From Tetragonia tetragonoides (Eukaryota; Streptophyta; Magnoliopsida; Caryophyllales; Aizoaceae), in NCBI GenBank assembly GCA_038025085.1, contig CM076143.1:16477501-16541500 (forward strand): a DNA stretch of 64,000 nt. Reading direction: 5' to 3'. The notes under the pieces were generated by a model. It saw only the letters and a list, made by a program, of their open reading frames with translations, was not told the origin of the DNA and searched no databases. Below, in pieces: positions 47,748 through 62,700 of this stretch. The translations under genes were made by a program, and so were the position numbers. How positions within the stretch are numbered: the stretch's first letter is position 1; each line of letters opens with the position of its first letter.

Positions 47748-49558
47748 AACGGTTTAGACAACATAGACAACACATTTTAAAATGTTGCCTATATGTGCAT
47801 TATTATTTTTAGCTAGTAATGTTATGTATGCAAAAAAATAAAATTGAAGGAAAAATGAACTATTGAAGGTAATAAGATTCTACCCAAAACAAAAACAAGA
47901 AAAAAAGATAAAGGAATTAAAATTGGTAAGTTAAAAATATGTAGTTAATAAATTAATAACAAAAACTTGACATGAAACAAAAGTTAGCTTGCTGGTTGAG
48001 GAGTCCTTTTTTGAAGGTAGTTACACTTGGTTACATGATCATATGGGCATTACTTTGAGAGATATTAATTGTATATAGTAGTAAAGATTTTTGGAGGAGT
48101 AAGAACGGGTTGATTGATATACGCATGAATTATACATAGAACAAGACATGATGGTTTTTATTATTTATTTAATTCTTTAATGTATAGTCCCATTAAAGTC
48201 ATTGTCAATCACAAATAAGAGTTTTTCCTTTTTTTAGTATTGAAATCATCTACTCTCTCTAGAATTCCATAAGGCTCCTTCTTAGATTGGTATGAGAATT
48301 GAAAGCATGTCGGAAACATCTAATATTTTCTCATCCATCATTAATGGATGATAATCCTCGTCATCATAACCAGGTAGCACATTCAATAGCCTAGCTTCTA
48401 GAGATGCTCATTTTATTTATTTTTTTTATAAGATAGAAATGCTTATTTTGTACAGCTTATGTAATCCTTATTGTATTTTCTTATGACAAAAAACAAGACA
48501 AAAAAATAAATGGATGATGAGCTTAAAACCCATGAACGACGGGTTTGCAAAGATTCTCCATAAAACTAATTTAAAATTTTACATGCAAGTCAAAACTTTT
48601 AACTTTGATCATCAATTGTATTCTTAATATTTTAGAAAAAATTATGAAAATGCAACCATGTAATTTTTACAGTGAATATAATGATATATTTTTCATTTTA
48701 TAATTTCAAATATTTTTTATAACAATAAATCAAAGTCAAAGTTGGTAAATCTTGATTTATACAGCTGTGTATTTGAAAATTCAACTAATTGTTAACAAAA
48801 TCAAAAGAAATTTACAAAATAATTAAAAAAGCTGAAAAAATGTGAATGACTGCTAACAATAATAGAAAAAGAAAAATAGTAATAAAAAAATATATTAAAG
48901 CTCTTCTCTCCGTGTTTATAAGAATAACAGAGAGAAGGAGATAGGTGGAGGACTCATATTGTCATAAATTCATAAACCTAGAGCAACATGGAGTTTAAAA
49001 TTCCAAAGCTCAGGTACGTACATAGGCTCCGCTTCCGATGCAAAATAATTTCTTGGTGTGTTTTAAGTATTTTGTTGTTCATGTGTATCGTACATGTTTG
49101 ATTTTTCTTATCGTTTTTGTGTCTTTAACTTTTTGTTGGGTGTGTTCTTAAGACCGGCTTTAGATAAGAATTAAAAATAATAGTGAAAAAATAAAGAAAA
49201 TAAGAAAGGAAAATAAAAGTTGCAATATATTGAATTGGATTTTATGTAAAGATGCAAGGAATTGGTGAGGTCATTTTAAAAAATGGTTGGAATGACAATC
49301 GGATGACATTTAGTTTCAAAATTTTATTTTTTATTGTGAAACACAACACGGTGGATGTACGAATGACGACCAAATGCATGTGATAGCGCTATTGGTTGGT
49401 CTATGTACAAAGTAAACAAACTTACCGAGTTGGTAATTCATTAAATATATAACTTTGTCCTCTTATCATGCAGCTATGTTCGAAATGAACCATATTTAAT
49501 TATCATTTCAATATGTTAGGTTACGCTATGTTAACCTTGTGAACCATAACAAAACACT
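47748..49558. other. gene-free stretch
   Basis: AT-rich. No coding, RNA or bounded repeat feature recognised. Confidence 0.4.
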
Positions 49559-49559
49559 A

Positions 49560-52590
<3,031 letters not shown>

Positions 52591-52599
52591 CATATCGTT

Positions 52600-54009
52600 A
52601 TAACTTAATTAATTTACTTAGAATTTTTATTTTCTATTGTAGTGTGAGAATTGTGGGAGGGCTTGAGACTTTTACAGCTACTAAACTATGTTCTGCGATA
52701 AATCGAGGATCTAAGGAAAATGATACGAGACTTCAAACGCAATGCATACAACATTTCCTTTACTGGCAATTAAAAAGAATATGCTAAACATCAAACAAGC
52801 AGCTAGCAAGCAATGTTTTTAAAAGCGGATCAGACATGGGCGGAATCAGGGAGCTGGTGTAGGCCATGACCTCCCCTATAATTCGGAAATGCAATAAATA
52901 AAAGACAATGCATCTACTTAACATAAAATGAATGTTGCTCTGGTGGTTGAAACAAAACAAGAAAGGCCGGCCTTGCAAGTAGCTTGACTCCGTCCGTTTG
53001 CTTTTACTTTCTCTTTTGCGTGACTTTTGTTATTTATTTTAACATTTCCATCCTTTTGTTTTTTTCTTAAACTGACTTTCTTTTATATTACCATTCTTTT
53101 TAGTTTCCTTTCATCATCATTTATCCTTTACTTAGTTAGTATAAATAAATATAGCAAGTCTTTTCTAAAACTTACTCTCTTTTTTTCATGCTTTTTAATT
53201 GTCTTTTATTATCATTTGTCCTTTTCTTTTTTAATAAATAAATAAATAAATAAATATTGGGAGTCTTTATCAAATGAGAAATAAAATTATTAGGGAATTG
53301 GGAGGGAATGGCCTATACAAATACAGTTGTGATTGAAAAATATCTTATCAATATAATTAAGGAGCTTCATTTTTTGTTATGGGTGAAAATCCTGCATTAT
53401 CATCCTGAAGCAAATTGGCTAATACGAGACACTCGTGTCCTCTTTCTCAATTTTGGTCAAACTCTTTTGCCCCATCCGTTAGCAATGCATTTCTGAACGA
53501 CTCAATAAAGATAGCTTTTAGGCTAGCTTCCTCGCTTCCTGAATTTTATAAGCAAAATTCAATACAAGTCTGGCCTCTCTAATAAAAAAAATTCTGGTTC
53601 CGCCACTGGGACCAGATCGTCCAGTCAAACCGCTTTAACCGTAAATCGGTGGTCTGCATGGTTCATTTAGTGGAAAAAACTATTGTAGTCAAATTCGATG
53701 TGAGCCGGCCGATTTTGGTTAAAACCCATGAAAAATCGAAAACTGTTATTGAACCGGTTCTACAATTTTGTTAACAATTTTTAAAGTTTTGACTCTACCA
53801 TTTGGTACTCGTAGTAGCACTTTTTCTTTTTTCTTTTCAATAGAGTTGTTTACCAGCGGGATAACCCACTAGGCCACCCCCATGAAAATGGGCGGGTTTG
53901 GATAGGGTGTTTTAGTGATTTTATAGAGATTTGGGTCGTTAGCTCGGCCCTAGCCCGATAGCCAGTATGTTCCTTGGGCCAAAAAAACATGTCAAGTCCA
54001 GCCTACGTA
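52600..54009. other. gene-free stretch
   Basis: No gene found. Diverged repeat-like AACCGGTTC / CCGATTTTGGTT sequence occurs around 53605-53775 without clear ends. Confidence 0.4.
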
Positions 54010-54690
54010 GGACTCTACCTTTCAGCTAAGGAATGGAATGGGCCGACGTGCAAGGTGGATTGAACTCTAAATCGCAAGTTTGACGCAAGTTTTCAATAGG
54101 TTCACTATTTGGAAATATGAGTTATATACTGTATGATTAGTGACACTTACTTGTTTTACTATAAAAAAATCTTTATTTAGCCACTTTATGCTCTTCTGTG
54201 ACTTTGTCGAACAAAAAACTCATAAAATATCCTACCTAGTCTCAAAAAAGATGGAAAATTAGAAAGCTATTCAATTTCTTAAATGATACTAACATGGATG
54301 TTATTCGAAATATTTTGTAGTTATAGCAACACTGCTGCATGATGTTACCCCTATTTAAAGATTTTAGAGAGGGTAACATGTTTATGTGGTGTTATCGTAA
54401 TATTAGAAAATTGTTGTATGTAATTGTGAGATTGTGAGGGGTGAAATGGAACATTTCACACTCCTTCCAATGCAGAAATCGGTTAGTTCATCTGTTTCAA
54501 TTTCTCCAGCTAAGTTAGAAATAACCCGCCAGGCCAATCACATATCCACATCAAAAAGTGTGAGATTACTACTTTTCCATCAAAAAAGAAATAAATCCAC
54601 ATAAACATATATAGTAATGTGGTCAAGGGCTCAAGGCAATTAAAACAGTTTAGAGAGAATAATACTCGTAGATGTTAGAAAATTTGTAAC
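54010..54690 (-). repeat. tandem-array unit 0: 5' flank remnant
   Basis: GGAATGGGCCG..GTGGA.TGGA, AACATGGATGTTAT.CG, and GGGTAACAT...GGTGTTATCGTAA blocks match the upstream regions of the two array genes (56200-56700 and 61610-62560). A third gene copy should lie to the left but is gone. Confidence 0.7.
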
Positions 54691-56706
54691 TAGCATGTAA
54701 GGAAAAACAATTATTTTTTTTTGGTTTAACCACAGATTTACCTAAGTCCAGTGGGCCAAGTTTAATCCTGTTTGCACCCTTTAGGCCAAGGAAAAACAAT
54801 ATTTGTTATAAGAAAGGAATTTATTACCAAGAAGATAACTAGATTTACAATGAAAAAGGCAACTGAGGTGTCATCATCTATGAAAGGATTCACATCAAAA
54901 CTCTATCCTTAAAAACAAATTACAAGAATCTTCAACACACTATCAAATAACAAAACCCTCTCCTTTATTATCCTTTTAATTTGGCTCTTATTTCACTTAT
55001 TAATCAAGTGATGGACATTGAACTTCTTGGTATTTCTCGTTAACCCCAGCAATGAAAACAATTGCAAAAAAAAACCTCACCTTTTTTCCTAGGCAAGTAA
55101 GCAAGACAACCATCTGGATATTAATTTAATCAAAGATTTAAACAAAGACAATTTTCAGCTTACAAAATGCAAACAAATTAAACTACAGATAGAGACTCCT
55201 ATATTAAGAAACTATCAAAAATTAATTAGAATATCCTTAATTATATCCATAAACGTACACAATTGCGTATAGCTACCTTAGAACTATTTTTAAACCAATA
55301 AAGAAACCACTTAAATTAGCCAAGATTATAGCAATCATGGATCAAAGTTGTGCCCACAAGAAAACAATTCTTGGTGACTCCCATCATATGCAAAGAGAGT
55401 AGCAGCCAGTGCCTGAAAGTAACACTCGGGAGATGATAGCTGAGTATATATATTGTAATCGTTGACATCATAGAACAAATTGTAGGTCATGATCAGCTCC
55501 TGATAAGTTGGTTTGCGAGCACGAGTGCGAATTCGAGGCAACTTGTCTAGTCCCGGAATAGCCAATGGATCATCTTCAATATCTTTACTATGGCACTCTT
55601 GATCTTTAACCGTAGTTGTCGTCGTCGTGGTTGTAGTTGTAGTACTCATGCTTGTGGTTTTTTGATCAGCAAAAATTGAATTCTTAGGCGTAGTATAATA
55701 ATCATCGTCGTCATACAACTCGGACATCACCATGTCCGTTTTCCGGTTGCGGTTTCTTCCAACTAATAATGAGTGTCTACTCGGGTGTCCGTCGCGGTTT
55801 TTGCTGCGTCGTTGCTTCTCCTTCTTCATGATTACTTGAGGTTGTGGAGGAGGAGAAAGAGATCAGTGACACAGGGAAAGGGAAGGGAAGGGAAGGGAAC
55901 GAGGTTGAATAATGTGATTGAGTACTAAGCGATATTGAACCGTGGTATGGTACTGTTTATATAGAATTCGATGGTGGTGTATTTAACACACGTAAAAAAC
56001 AAGCTAATAAGTTACTATTTCTACTAGCAATAGGAAACCTAGCTATTTGATATTGTTGTCCAAAATTTTAAACCCTGTCTACAGCTAATTAACTTGTTCG
56101 CAAAACAAGAAGCTTGTTTTACATCTTCTAGGAATCTACTTAAATCCAATGTCATAAATTGTTTAATTGTTTTAGTCACGCACGCTTTTTCCCCTCTCAG
56201 GTAAGGAATAATGGATTATTCATTGGACTGGGCCGTTATGTGTGCTAAGGTGGACTGGACTGGACTCTAACTCGCAAATTTGATTTTAAGTTTTTAATTT
56301 GAGATAGTTAGATAAAATATTGATAAAGAGGACACTTGTTGTTTTAAGAAATCAGTTTCTAATATATACATCTTCTTCTTTTTTCTTTTTTTTTTAAAAA
56401 AAAATTAACATAGAAACTCGTATCAAACGGTCTTAAGGTTAATTTTAGTAAGACATCACTTTTTTATTGAAATAAAAAGTCACCGTTTATAATGAGTGAC
56501 GACCCCTACGTTTCTAGATAGTGACTCCATTAGTTTACTCTAAGATGGTGTCACACAACTTCACCTTATATATATACTAGATTTATTTATGTTGTAGAAA
56601 TTGTTGATATTAACCACTTGATGCCCCTTTAAGGCTTTCTTTTACCAAAGAGGCATAAATATCCTACGTAGTCTCTTTAAAAATGGAATATCAGGAAGTT
56701 ATTTAA
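54691..56706 (-). repeat. tandem-array unit 1
   Basis: Holds 3' flank, gene and 5' flank, matching unit 2 (60121 onward) in the same order: AATTTCAGCTTACAAAATGCAAAC and ACCACTTAAATTA in the 3' flank, the gene, then AAACCTA.CTATTTGATATTGTTGTC, GGGCCG.TATGTGTGCTAA in the 5' flank. The right edge is cut by the MITE at 56709. Confidence 0.8.
55335..55829 (-). CDS. unknown small protein, tandem family copy 1
   Basis: An intact 164-residue frame that I do not recognise. It has four zones: a strongly basic start (MKKEKQRRSKNRDGHPSRH), an acidic patch (SELYDDDDYY, about 37-46), a Thr-rich low-complexity linker (about 58-73), and a conserved C-terminal half (IPGLDKLPRIRTRARKPTYQ, then LIMTYNLFYDVNDYNIYT, then SSPECYFQALAATLF). 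It has no signal peptide or membrane segment. The sister at 60815-61324 shares all zones but differs in the last ~20 residues. Similarity is high outside the Thr tract, and the frame has stayed open in both, so it is probably a real gene under constraint. No intron is evident. Confidence 0.75.
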   Translation of the reverse strand: MKKEKQRRSKNRDGHPSRHSLLVGRNRNRKTDMVMSELYDDDDYYTTPKNSIFADQKTTSMSTTTTTTTTTTTVKDQECHSKDIEDDPLAIPGLDKLPRIRTRARKPTYQELIMTYNLFYDVNDYNIYTQLSSPECYFQALAATLFAYDGSHQELFSCGHNFDP

Positions 56707-56708
56707 TA

Positions 56709-56868
56709 CTCCCTCCGTCCCTTTCTTATCTTTTCATTTGACTTTTTGAGTCAAACTTTATAAATATTGACCATTGATTTGTGAAACATATATAAAGAAT
56801 TATAAGATCAAAATACATTTCTTAGATTCGTTTTAGATTATATTTTCACAATATCAATTTTTCAGGAC
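56709..56868 (+). mobile_element. Stowaway-type MITE, truncated
   Basis: CTCCCTCCGTCCC start next to TA at 56707-56708, then AT-rich interior (TTGACCATTGATTTGTG). It runs straight into Copia coding sequence at about 56869 without its right end. Confidence 0.75.
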
Positions 56869-56942
56869 CCTTCAACTAATCAAGTTGTTGCTGTTGGCAA
56901 AGGGTCTAGAGGTCTTTACACTTGCAAAGCTTCTTCTGAAAG

Positions 56943-59891
56943 TTGTCTTTCCTCTACCATTTAGTTAAGGATCCTAATGTTGGGATTTCTGTAATTTCTA
57001 ATAAGTCTGCTAGCAGCAATTTGGTTGTACCTAGAAATATTCTTGATATTGAAACTTTTCATGCTAGACTTGGTCACAGTTCTCTGGCTAAAATGATTCA
57101 TATTCATGATTGCAAAGATTTTGATGCATCTGAATTTTTCTGTGAGACCTGTATGCTAGCAAAACATCACAGATTGCCTTTCTCTAGGAGTTCTATTTCC
57201 TCTTCTGCTCCTTTTGAGCTGTTGCATGTTGATCTCTGAGGACCCTATAAGACACCTGCCCTTAATGGTGCTCATTATTTTTTTTACCATTGTTGATGAT
57301 AAATCCAGAGCTACCTGGACATACTTAATTCATACCAAGGATCAAGTTTGCTCCATTTTTTCCACATTTGTTAAATACATTGAAAACCACAACAAAACCA
57401 AACCCAAATACATCAGATCACACAATGGGACAGAGATTATTTAGATTGAATGTCTTACATATATGCAATCTGAAGGGATTTTACATCAAACCTCCATGAC
57501 CTACACCCCACAACAAAATGGGGTGGTGGAACGCAAGCATAGACATTTGCTTGAGACTGTCAGAGCCATAAAAATCCATGCCAACTTTCCTAAAACCTTT
57601 TGGGGGGACTGTATACTTGCAGCCACTTACTTGATCAACAAAATGCCAATGCAAAATCTTTCTTGGAAAACTCCTTTTGAAATCCTACATCATACACCAC
57701 CAACATATGAAAACCTCAAGACCATTCGCTGCCTTTGTTATGCAGCTATTACCAAACCCAACAAAGACAAGTTTGATCCCAAGGCTATCAAGTGTGTGCT
57801 TTTAGGGTACGCCCCCAGGAAAAAGGGTTATAAGCTTTATAATCTTGATACAGGAGAGATATTTTGCAGCAGAGATGTTGTCTTTAAGGAACAAATTTTT
57901 CCTTTTAGACAGGAGCTTTCCACTTCTTCTTCTTCTTCAAATCCTGATTGTGTTTCCACTTCTCTGTTTCCTGCTCATACTTCTCACATTGAGGATGATC
58001 CTTTCTCTTCTATTCTTCCTCACACTCATACTCCTGAGTCCACTCTTTCCTCACAAAATTCTCAACCACATATTCCTTCTCCTCCACCTAGTCCACACAC
58101 TTCCTCTTCTGATTCTTCTCAGATTCTTCCTCCACCTAGAAGGTCTTCTAGGATGCCTACTCAGCCCAATTGGCTTAAGGATTTTGTGTCTTCTGTTCAT
58201 AGAGTACCTGAAGCCAACAACAACCATACTCCCTCTTCAACCACCAACAAAGGCCCTGTCTATCCCCTTTTCACCTCTACTGACCTTTATCCCTTCCCCC
58301 CTGATTATATTGCATCTTTGGCAAATGTGTTCACTATTCCAGAATCTGCATGTTATTCACAAGCTTGTCAGGATGAGTAGTGGGTTAAGGCTATGGACAA
58401 GGAGTTAGAGGCCTTGGAAAATAATGACACTTGGGATCTCACTACCTTACCTAATGGTCATAAATCCATTTCTTCAAAATGGGTTTATGAAACAAAATAT
58501 AATCCTGATGGCAGTGTTGAGAGGTTAAAGGCTCGGTTGGTCATTAGAGGGTTTAATCAGAAGGAAGGGAAGGACTACAAGCACACCTTTTCTCCTGTTG
58601 CTAAACTTGCCACTGTTAGGGTTCTCATAGCCATTGCTACTGCTAAGGGCTGGCCTCTTCACCAACTTGACATAAACAATGCATTTCTGCATGGGTATAT
58701 AGAAGAGGAAATATACATGAAACCACCAGAGGGTTATTCAAAGGCATTTCCAGGGCAAGTATGCAAGTTAAAGAGATCCTTGTATGGGCTTAAACAAGCC
58801 TCTACACAATGGAATCAAGAGTTAACTAAATTTCTGATCAGCTTGGGTTTTACACAGTCCATGCATGATTATTCCCTCTTTGTTAAGGCACAAGGTACAT
58901 CATTTACATCTGCTCTGGTTTATGTTGATGATGTCTTGATTACGAGAAATTGTGATCAAGAAATTCTGCTTACTAAAATTGCACTTGATAAAAAAAATTC
59001 CATCAAGGATCTGGGGCTAGCTAGATACTTCTTGGGCATGAGATATGCAGGACTAATGCAGGGACTTATTTGAATCAGAGAAAATACATCCTTGATCTTC
59101 TTCAGGATGCTGGTCTTACAGCTGCAAAACCAGCTCATTTTCCCTTGCCACAACACATGAAACTTTCTCTTGATAAAGGAGACCCTTTCCAATCCCCAGA
59201 AACTTTTAGGCGCCTCATTGGCAGGCTTTTATACTTGACCATGACTCGACCAGATATTTCATATGCTGTTCAGCACTTGAGTCAATTTGTCTCAACTCCT
59301 AAGGAGCCTCATACGCAAGCTGCTCTTCATCTCTTGCGCTATCTCAAGGGCACAGTGTCTAAGGGTTTATTTTACCCAGTTCAGCCTCACTTGAAGATCA
59401 CTGGGTTCTCTGATGCTGATTGGGCATCTTGCTTAATGACCAGGAAGTCTCTTACTGGTTACTGTATTTTCCTGGGTCACTCTTTGATTACCTGGAAGAC
59501 AAAGAAGCAACCAACAGTGTCTAGATCTTCCACAGAATCAGAATACAGAAGTATGGCAGCCACTACATGTGAACTACTATGGTTGAGTTATCTCCTCAAG
59601 GACCTTCATATTCCTGTGCAAGTTCCTGTGACACTTTTCTGCGACAACCGAGCTGCTCAGCAAAGTGCAGCCAACCCGTGCTTTCACGATCGCACCAAGC
59701 ACTTGGATATTGACTGCCATTTCACTAGAGATAAAGTGCAAGATGGGTTCCTTCAGACAGCCTACATTCCCACACAATTGCAACTTGCTGATGTTATGAC
59801 TAAGCCCTTGGTCGTATACAACACTCCTTACTCACTGACAAGCTGGGATTTTCGCAACCTCCAACTTGAGGGGGGATGTGGAATATATTAG
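56943..59891 (+). pseudogene. Copia pol remnant (integrase, RT, RNase H)
   Basis: Open segments follow one another: pre-integrase zinc region (HARLGHSSLAKM..CETCMLAK), integrase core (IVDDKSRATWTY, TPQQNGVVERKHRHL), RT (SSKWVYETKYNPDGS; YVDD in LVYVDDVLITRN at about 58918) and RNase H (STESEYRSMA; TKHLDIDCHF). Breaks are TGA at about 57237, a frameshift near 57285, TAG at about 57442, TAG at 58378 and a shift or stop near 59070. No intact polyprotein can be made. Confidence 0.9.
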
Positions 59892-60116
59892 TCGAGCTGG
59901 CTTTTTATTAAACTTTTTATTATTTTGTTGTAACAAACTTTTATTATCTTAAAGTTTGTTAGGTCGGTTTAATGAGCCATATATAAGAGATGGCATGTAA
60001 TAAGAATAGCTAGAACTCTTAATCATATCTTACAGAGAATAGCTCAATGGATTCTCTCTCCTGATTGAACTCTCATAATGATAATGGAGATTTCTCCCAA
60101 TTACTTCCGCTTTTCA
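59877..60116 (+). repeat. 3' LTR of the truncated Copia element
   Basis: It starts TGTGG right after the polypurine tract and contains a TATA-like CATATATAAGAG at about 59981. The end (TTTTCA) is inferred from the TG...CA rule because the partner LTR is missing. Confidence 0.6.
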
Positions 60117-60509
60117 TATTTAGTCATCATGTGATCAAGGTAATTTACAAGGAACTTAAACACACTAGCTATCAAATAACAAATTTATTTCTCATTAACC
60201 AGCAATTAAATAAAACAATTGCACAACTACGCTGATGGGATACGAATCTTGATCATATCCATCTCACGCTTATTTTCCTAGGCGAGTAAGTAATTAAGGC
60301 AACCATCCGGAAATTTAATTATTAATCAAAGAAAAATTTCAGCTTACAAAATGCAAACAACTACAGTTAATTATAAGACTCCTATTAAGAAACATATATC
60401 CTTATACCCATAAACACATACAATTGCGTAGCTACCTTGGAACTAATTAATATCAAATAAACCAAAGAAACCACTTAAATTATTCAAGATTATAACCTAA
60501 TAAATAATA

Positions 60510-60764
60510 CTTCCTCCGTTTTATGAAGATGTTTACATTTGTTTTTTCACGGTCTCCAATGCACCACTTTGACCGTAAATAATTATAATTGTATGCATAT
60601 ATAAATTATAAAATTATAGTTTTTCAAAAGTATTCTTTAAAATGAATCCAATAAAAGCATTTTTACATTATAAATCTTTGTAACTTTTCACTAATTCATG
60701 GTCAAAGTTTGTGAACTTTGACCTTGAAAAATAAAGTGTAAACATCTTGAAGAAACGGAGGGAG
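60510..60764 (-). mobile_element. Stowaway-type MITE, family A, copy 2
   Basis: 255 bp, flanked by TA at 60508-60509 and 60765-60766. Ends CTTCCTCCGTTTTA / AACGGAGGGAG. Reverse complement of the copy at 16061-16314. It lies about 50 bp past the array gene 2 stop; unit 1 lacks it. Confidence 0.88.
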
Positions 60765-60814
60765 TAATACAGAGGCCAATACAAAATCTAAGGAAATTTG
60801 AAGCTATATCCTTA

Positions 60815-61324
60815 TTATAATCCAATCGGGGACCAAAGTTGTCCCTCCAAGCGAGCTAAAAAACCTTGAATCCCATCATATACCAAGGTTAGACCAGCAG
60901 CCCGTGCCTGAAAATAACACTCGGGGGAGGATAACCGAGTATATATGTTGTAATCATTGACATCATAGAACAAGCCATAGGTCATGATCAGCTCCTGATA
61001 AGTTGGTTTGCAAGCACGAGTACGAATGCGAGGCAACTTGTCTAGTCCCGGAATAGCCAAACGATAATCATCATCTTTAGCCCTAGTTGTCGTCGAAGTC
61101 GTGGTTGTAGTAGTACTCATCATGCTTATTGGGGTGGTGGTGGTGGTTTTTTGGTCAGCAAAAATTGAATTATTGGGCGTATAATCATCATCATCGTCAT
61201 ATAGCTCGGACATGTACATCACCATGTTATCTGTTTTCCGGTTGCGGTTTCTTCCAACTAATGAGCGTCTACTTGTGTGTGATCTGTCCCGTTTTTCGCT
61301 GTGTCGTTGCTTCTCCTTCTTCAT
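60815..61324 (-). CDS. unknown small protein, tandem family copy 2
   Basis: An intact 169-residue frame, paralogue of the gene at 55335-55829. It keeps the basic start (MKKEKQRHSEKRDRSHTSRR), GRNRNRKTD, the acidic SELYDDDDD, NSIFADQKTT, a variable Thr/Ser tract and the conserved IPGLDKLPRIRTRA.KPTYQE...FYDVNDYNIYT.LSSPECYFQA. The last about 25 residues differ (ending QLWSPIGL), consistent with a frameshift or divergence near the end. The function is unknown. Start and frame are supported by the collinear copy. Confidence 0.75.
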   Translation of the reverse strand: MKKEKQRHSEKRDRSHTSRRSLVGRNRNRKTDNMVMYMSELYDDDDDYTPNNSIFADQKTTTTTPISMMSTTTTTTSTTTRAKDDDYRLAIPGLDKLPRIRTRACKPTYQELIMTYGLFYDVNDYNIYTRLSSPECYFQARAAGLTLVYDGIQGFLARLEGQLWSPIGL

Positions 61325-61982
61325 GATTACTTGATCGAGGTCGTTGTGTAGGAGGAGAAAGAGATAATGAGGACACGGTTTATATAGAATTTGATTGATG
61401 GTGGTGTATGTATATATATTTACAACGTAAAAAACAAGCTACTAAGTTAGTATTTCTACTAGCAATAGGAAACCTACCTATTTGATATTGTTGTCAAAAA
61501 ATTCTAACCCTATCTAAAGTTAACTTGTTCGCAAAACAAGAAGCTTGCTTTACATCTTGTAGGAATCTACTTAAATCCGTTGTAATACTTAAATCAGTAA
61601 TTAAGGAATTGATTATTGATTGGAATGGGCCGGTATGTGTGCTAAGTGGACTGGACTATGACTCGCAAATATGATTTTAAGTTTTCAATTTGTAGCATGT
61701 TTTGTGTGTACTTAATCCGCTGTGAACCAAGAATACTAGTGCAAATATTTAGGGACAAGGAGAGTATATTTAAAAAGATTTAGTTTATTGGTCCACCATA
61801 AGAGTCACGGTTTATAATAAATGATCCCTATATTTCTAATATTAACCCCATTTTACTATAAGTTTTTCTCACACAACTAGAGTTGTAGTTCATCACCTTA
61901 TACTAGATTTGTGTTTTAGAAACTTTAGATATTAACCACTTTAGATGGAAAATTAGAAAGTTATTCAATTTCTTACAAAATA

Positions 61983-62216
61983 CTCCCCTGATCTTAGATA
62001 AATGTCTACCTTATTGTTTTGGTACAAGAATGTACTCGTAAGTGATATAGTATTGTTTCAATTTTTGTGCGCCTTGTTAGAAAATTGTTATTTTAAGTTG
62101 TGTCATTGTGAAAAGAACACCTCACATGGTGCTTTCGGGGGTAAGATTGCGTTTGGAAATGACACCTACTTGTTTTATCAGCAATAATAATGTAATATTT
62201 ATTTGGGACGGAGGAG
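61983..62216 (+). mobile_element. Stowaway-like MITE with a visible empty site
   Basis: 234 bp with ends CTCCCCTGATCTTAGATAAATG and ...ATTTATTTGGGACGGAGGAG (inverted, imperfect), flanked by TA at 61981-61982 and 62217-62218. The homologous place in unit 0 (54287-54288) has a single TA and no insert. Confidence 0.85.
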
Positions 62217-62570
62217 TACTAACATGGATGTTATGCGGAAAAATGGTAGTGTCATAGCAAAACTGCTAACGTGGTATTACCCCCCTATTTAAGGGCTTTA
62301 GAGATCGAGGGTAACATCGTTGACGACATGGTGTTATCGTAACACCAGAATAGAAATTGATGTGTGAGGGGTAAAATGAACATTTTACATTCATTAATGT
62401 TGAGAAGTCAGTATGTTCATATCTTTTAGTTTTTCGCGAAGTCATGAAGATAAAAATAAGTCACCAATTACTATCCACATGTCAATAAAAAAATCCACAT
62501 ATAACATATATTTACATGTATGTGGTCAAGGCAAATTTCAATAGTTTAGAGGGATTAGTATTATATTTGT

Positions 62571-62700
62571 TAGAAAAATTGTAAACATGCAACAAAAATA
62601 AAATGTAATAACAAAGAAATTTATTACCAAATTTAGGGTAAGGTGTCATCATCTAGGAAGGATTCACCTCAAAACCACATATCCCTAACAGGCCAGAAAA
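62571..62700 (-). repeat. tandem-array unit 3: 3' flank remnant
   Basis: GAAATTTATTACCAA, AAGGTGTCATCATCTA..AAGGATTCACCTCAAAAC match the start of unit 1 at about 54820-54905. The gene that should follow is absent. Confidence 0.65.

Larger units (their letters stand above)
56869..60116 (+). mobile_element. 5'-truncated Copia element
   Basis: It begins within the pre-integrase region (DPSTNQVVAVGKGSRGLYTC) and runs through integrase, RT and RNase H to a polypurine tract GAGGGGGGA (59869-59876). A 240-bp 3' LTR follows (TGTGGAATATATTAG ... TTCCGCTTTTCA, 59877-60116). The 5' LTR, PBS, gag and protease are missing. The RT wording (LHQLDINNAFLHGYIEEEIYM) suggests an Ale/Retrofit-like lineage, distinct from the Sirevirus-like element. 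Confidence 0.85.
60121..62570 (-). repeat. tandem-array unit 2
   Basis: A full unit with 3' flank, gene and 5' flank, collinear with unit 1 and with the unit 0 flank. Two Stowaway-type MITEs (60510-60764 and 61983-62216) are inserted in it. Confidence 0.8.

Noticed and set aside
57845..58408. 187-codon L/S-rich plus-strand frame
   Set aside because: Alternate frame of the Copia Ser/Pro-rich linker between integrase and RT.
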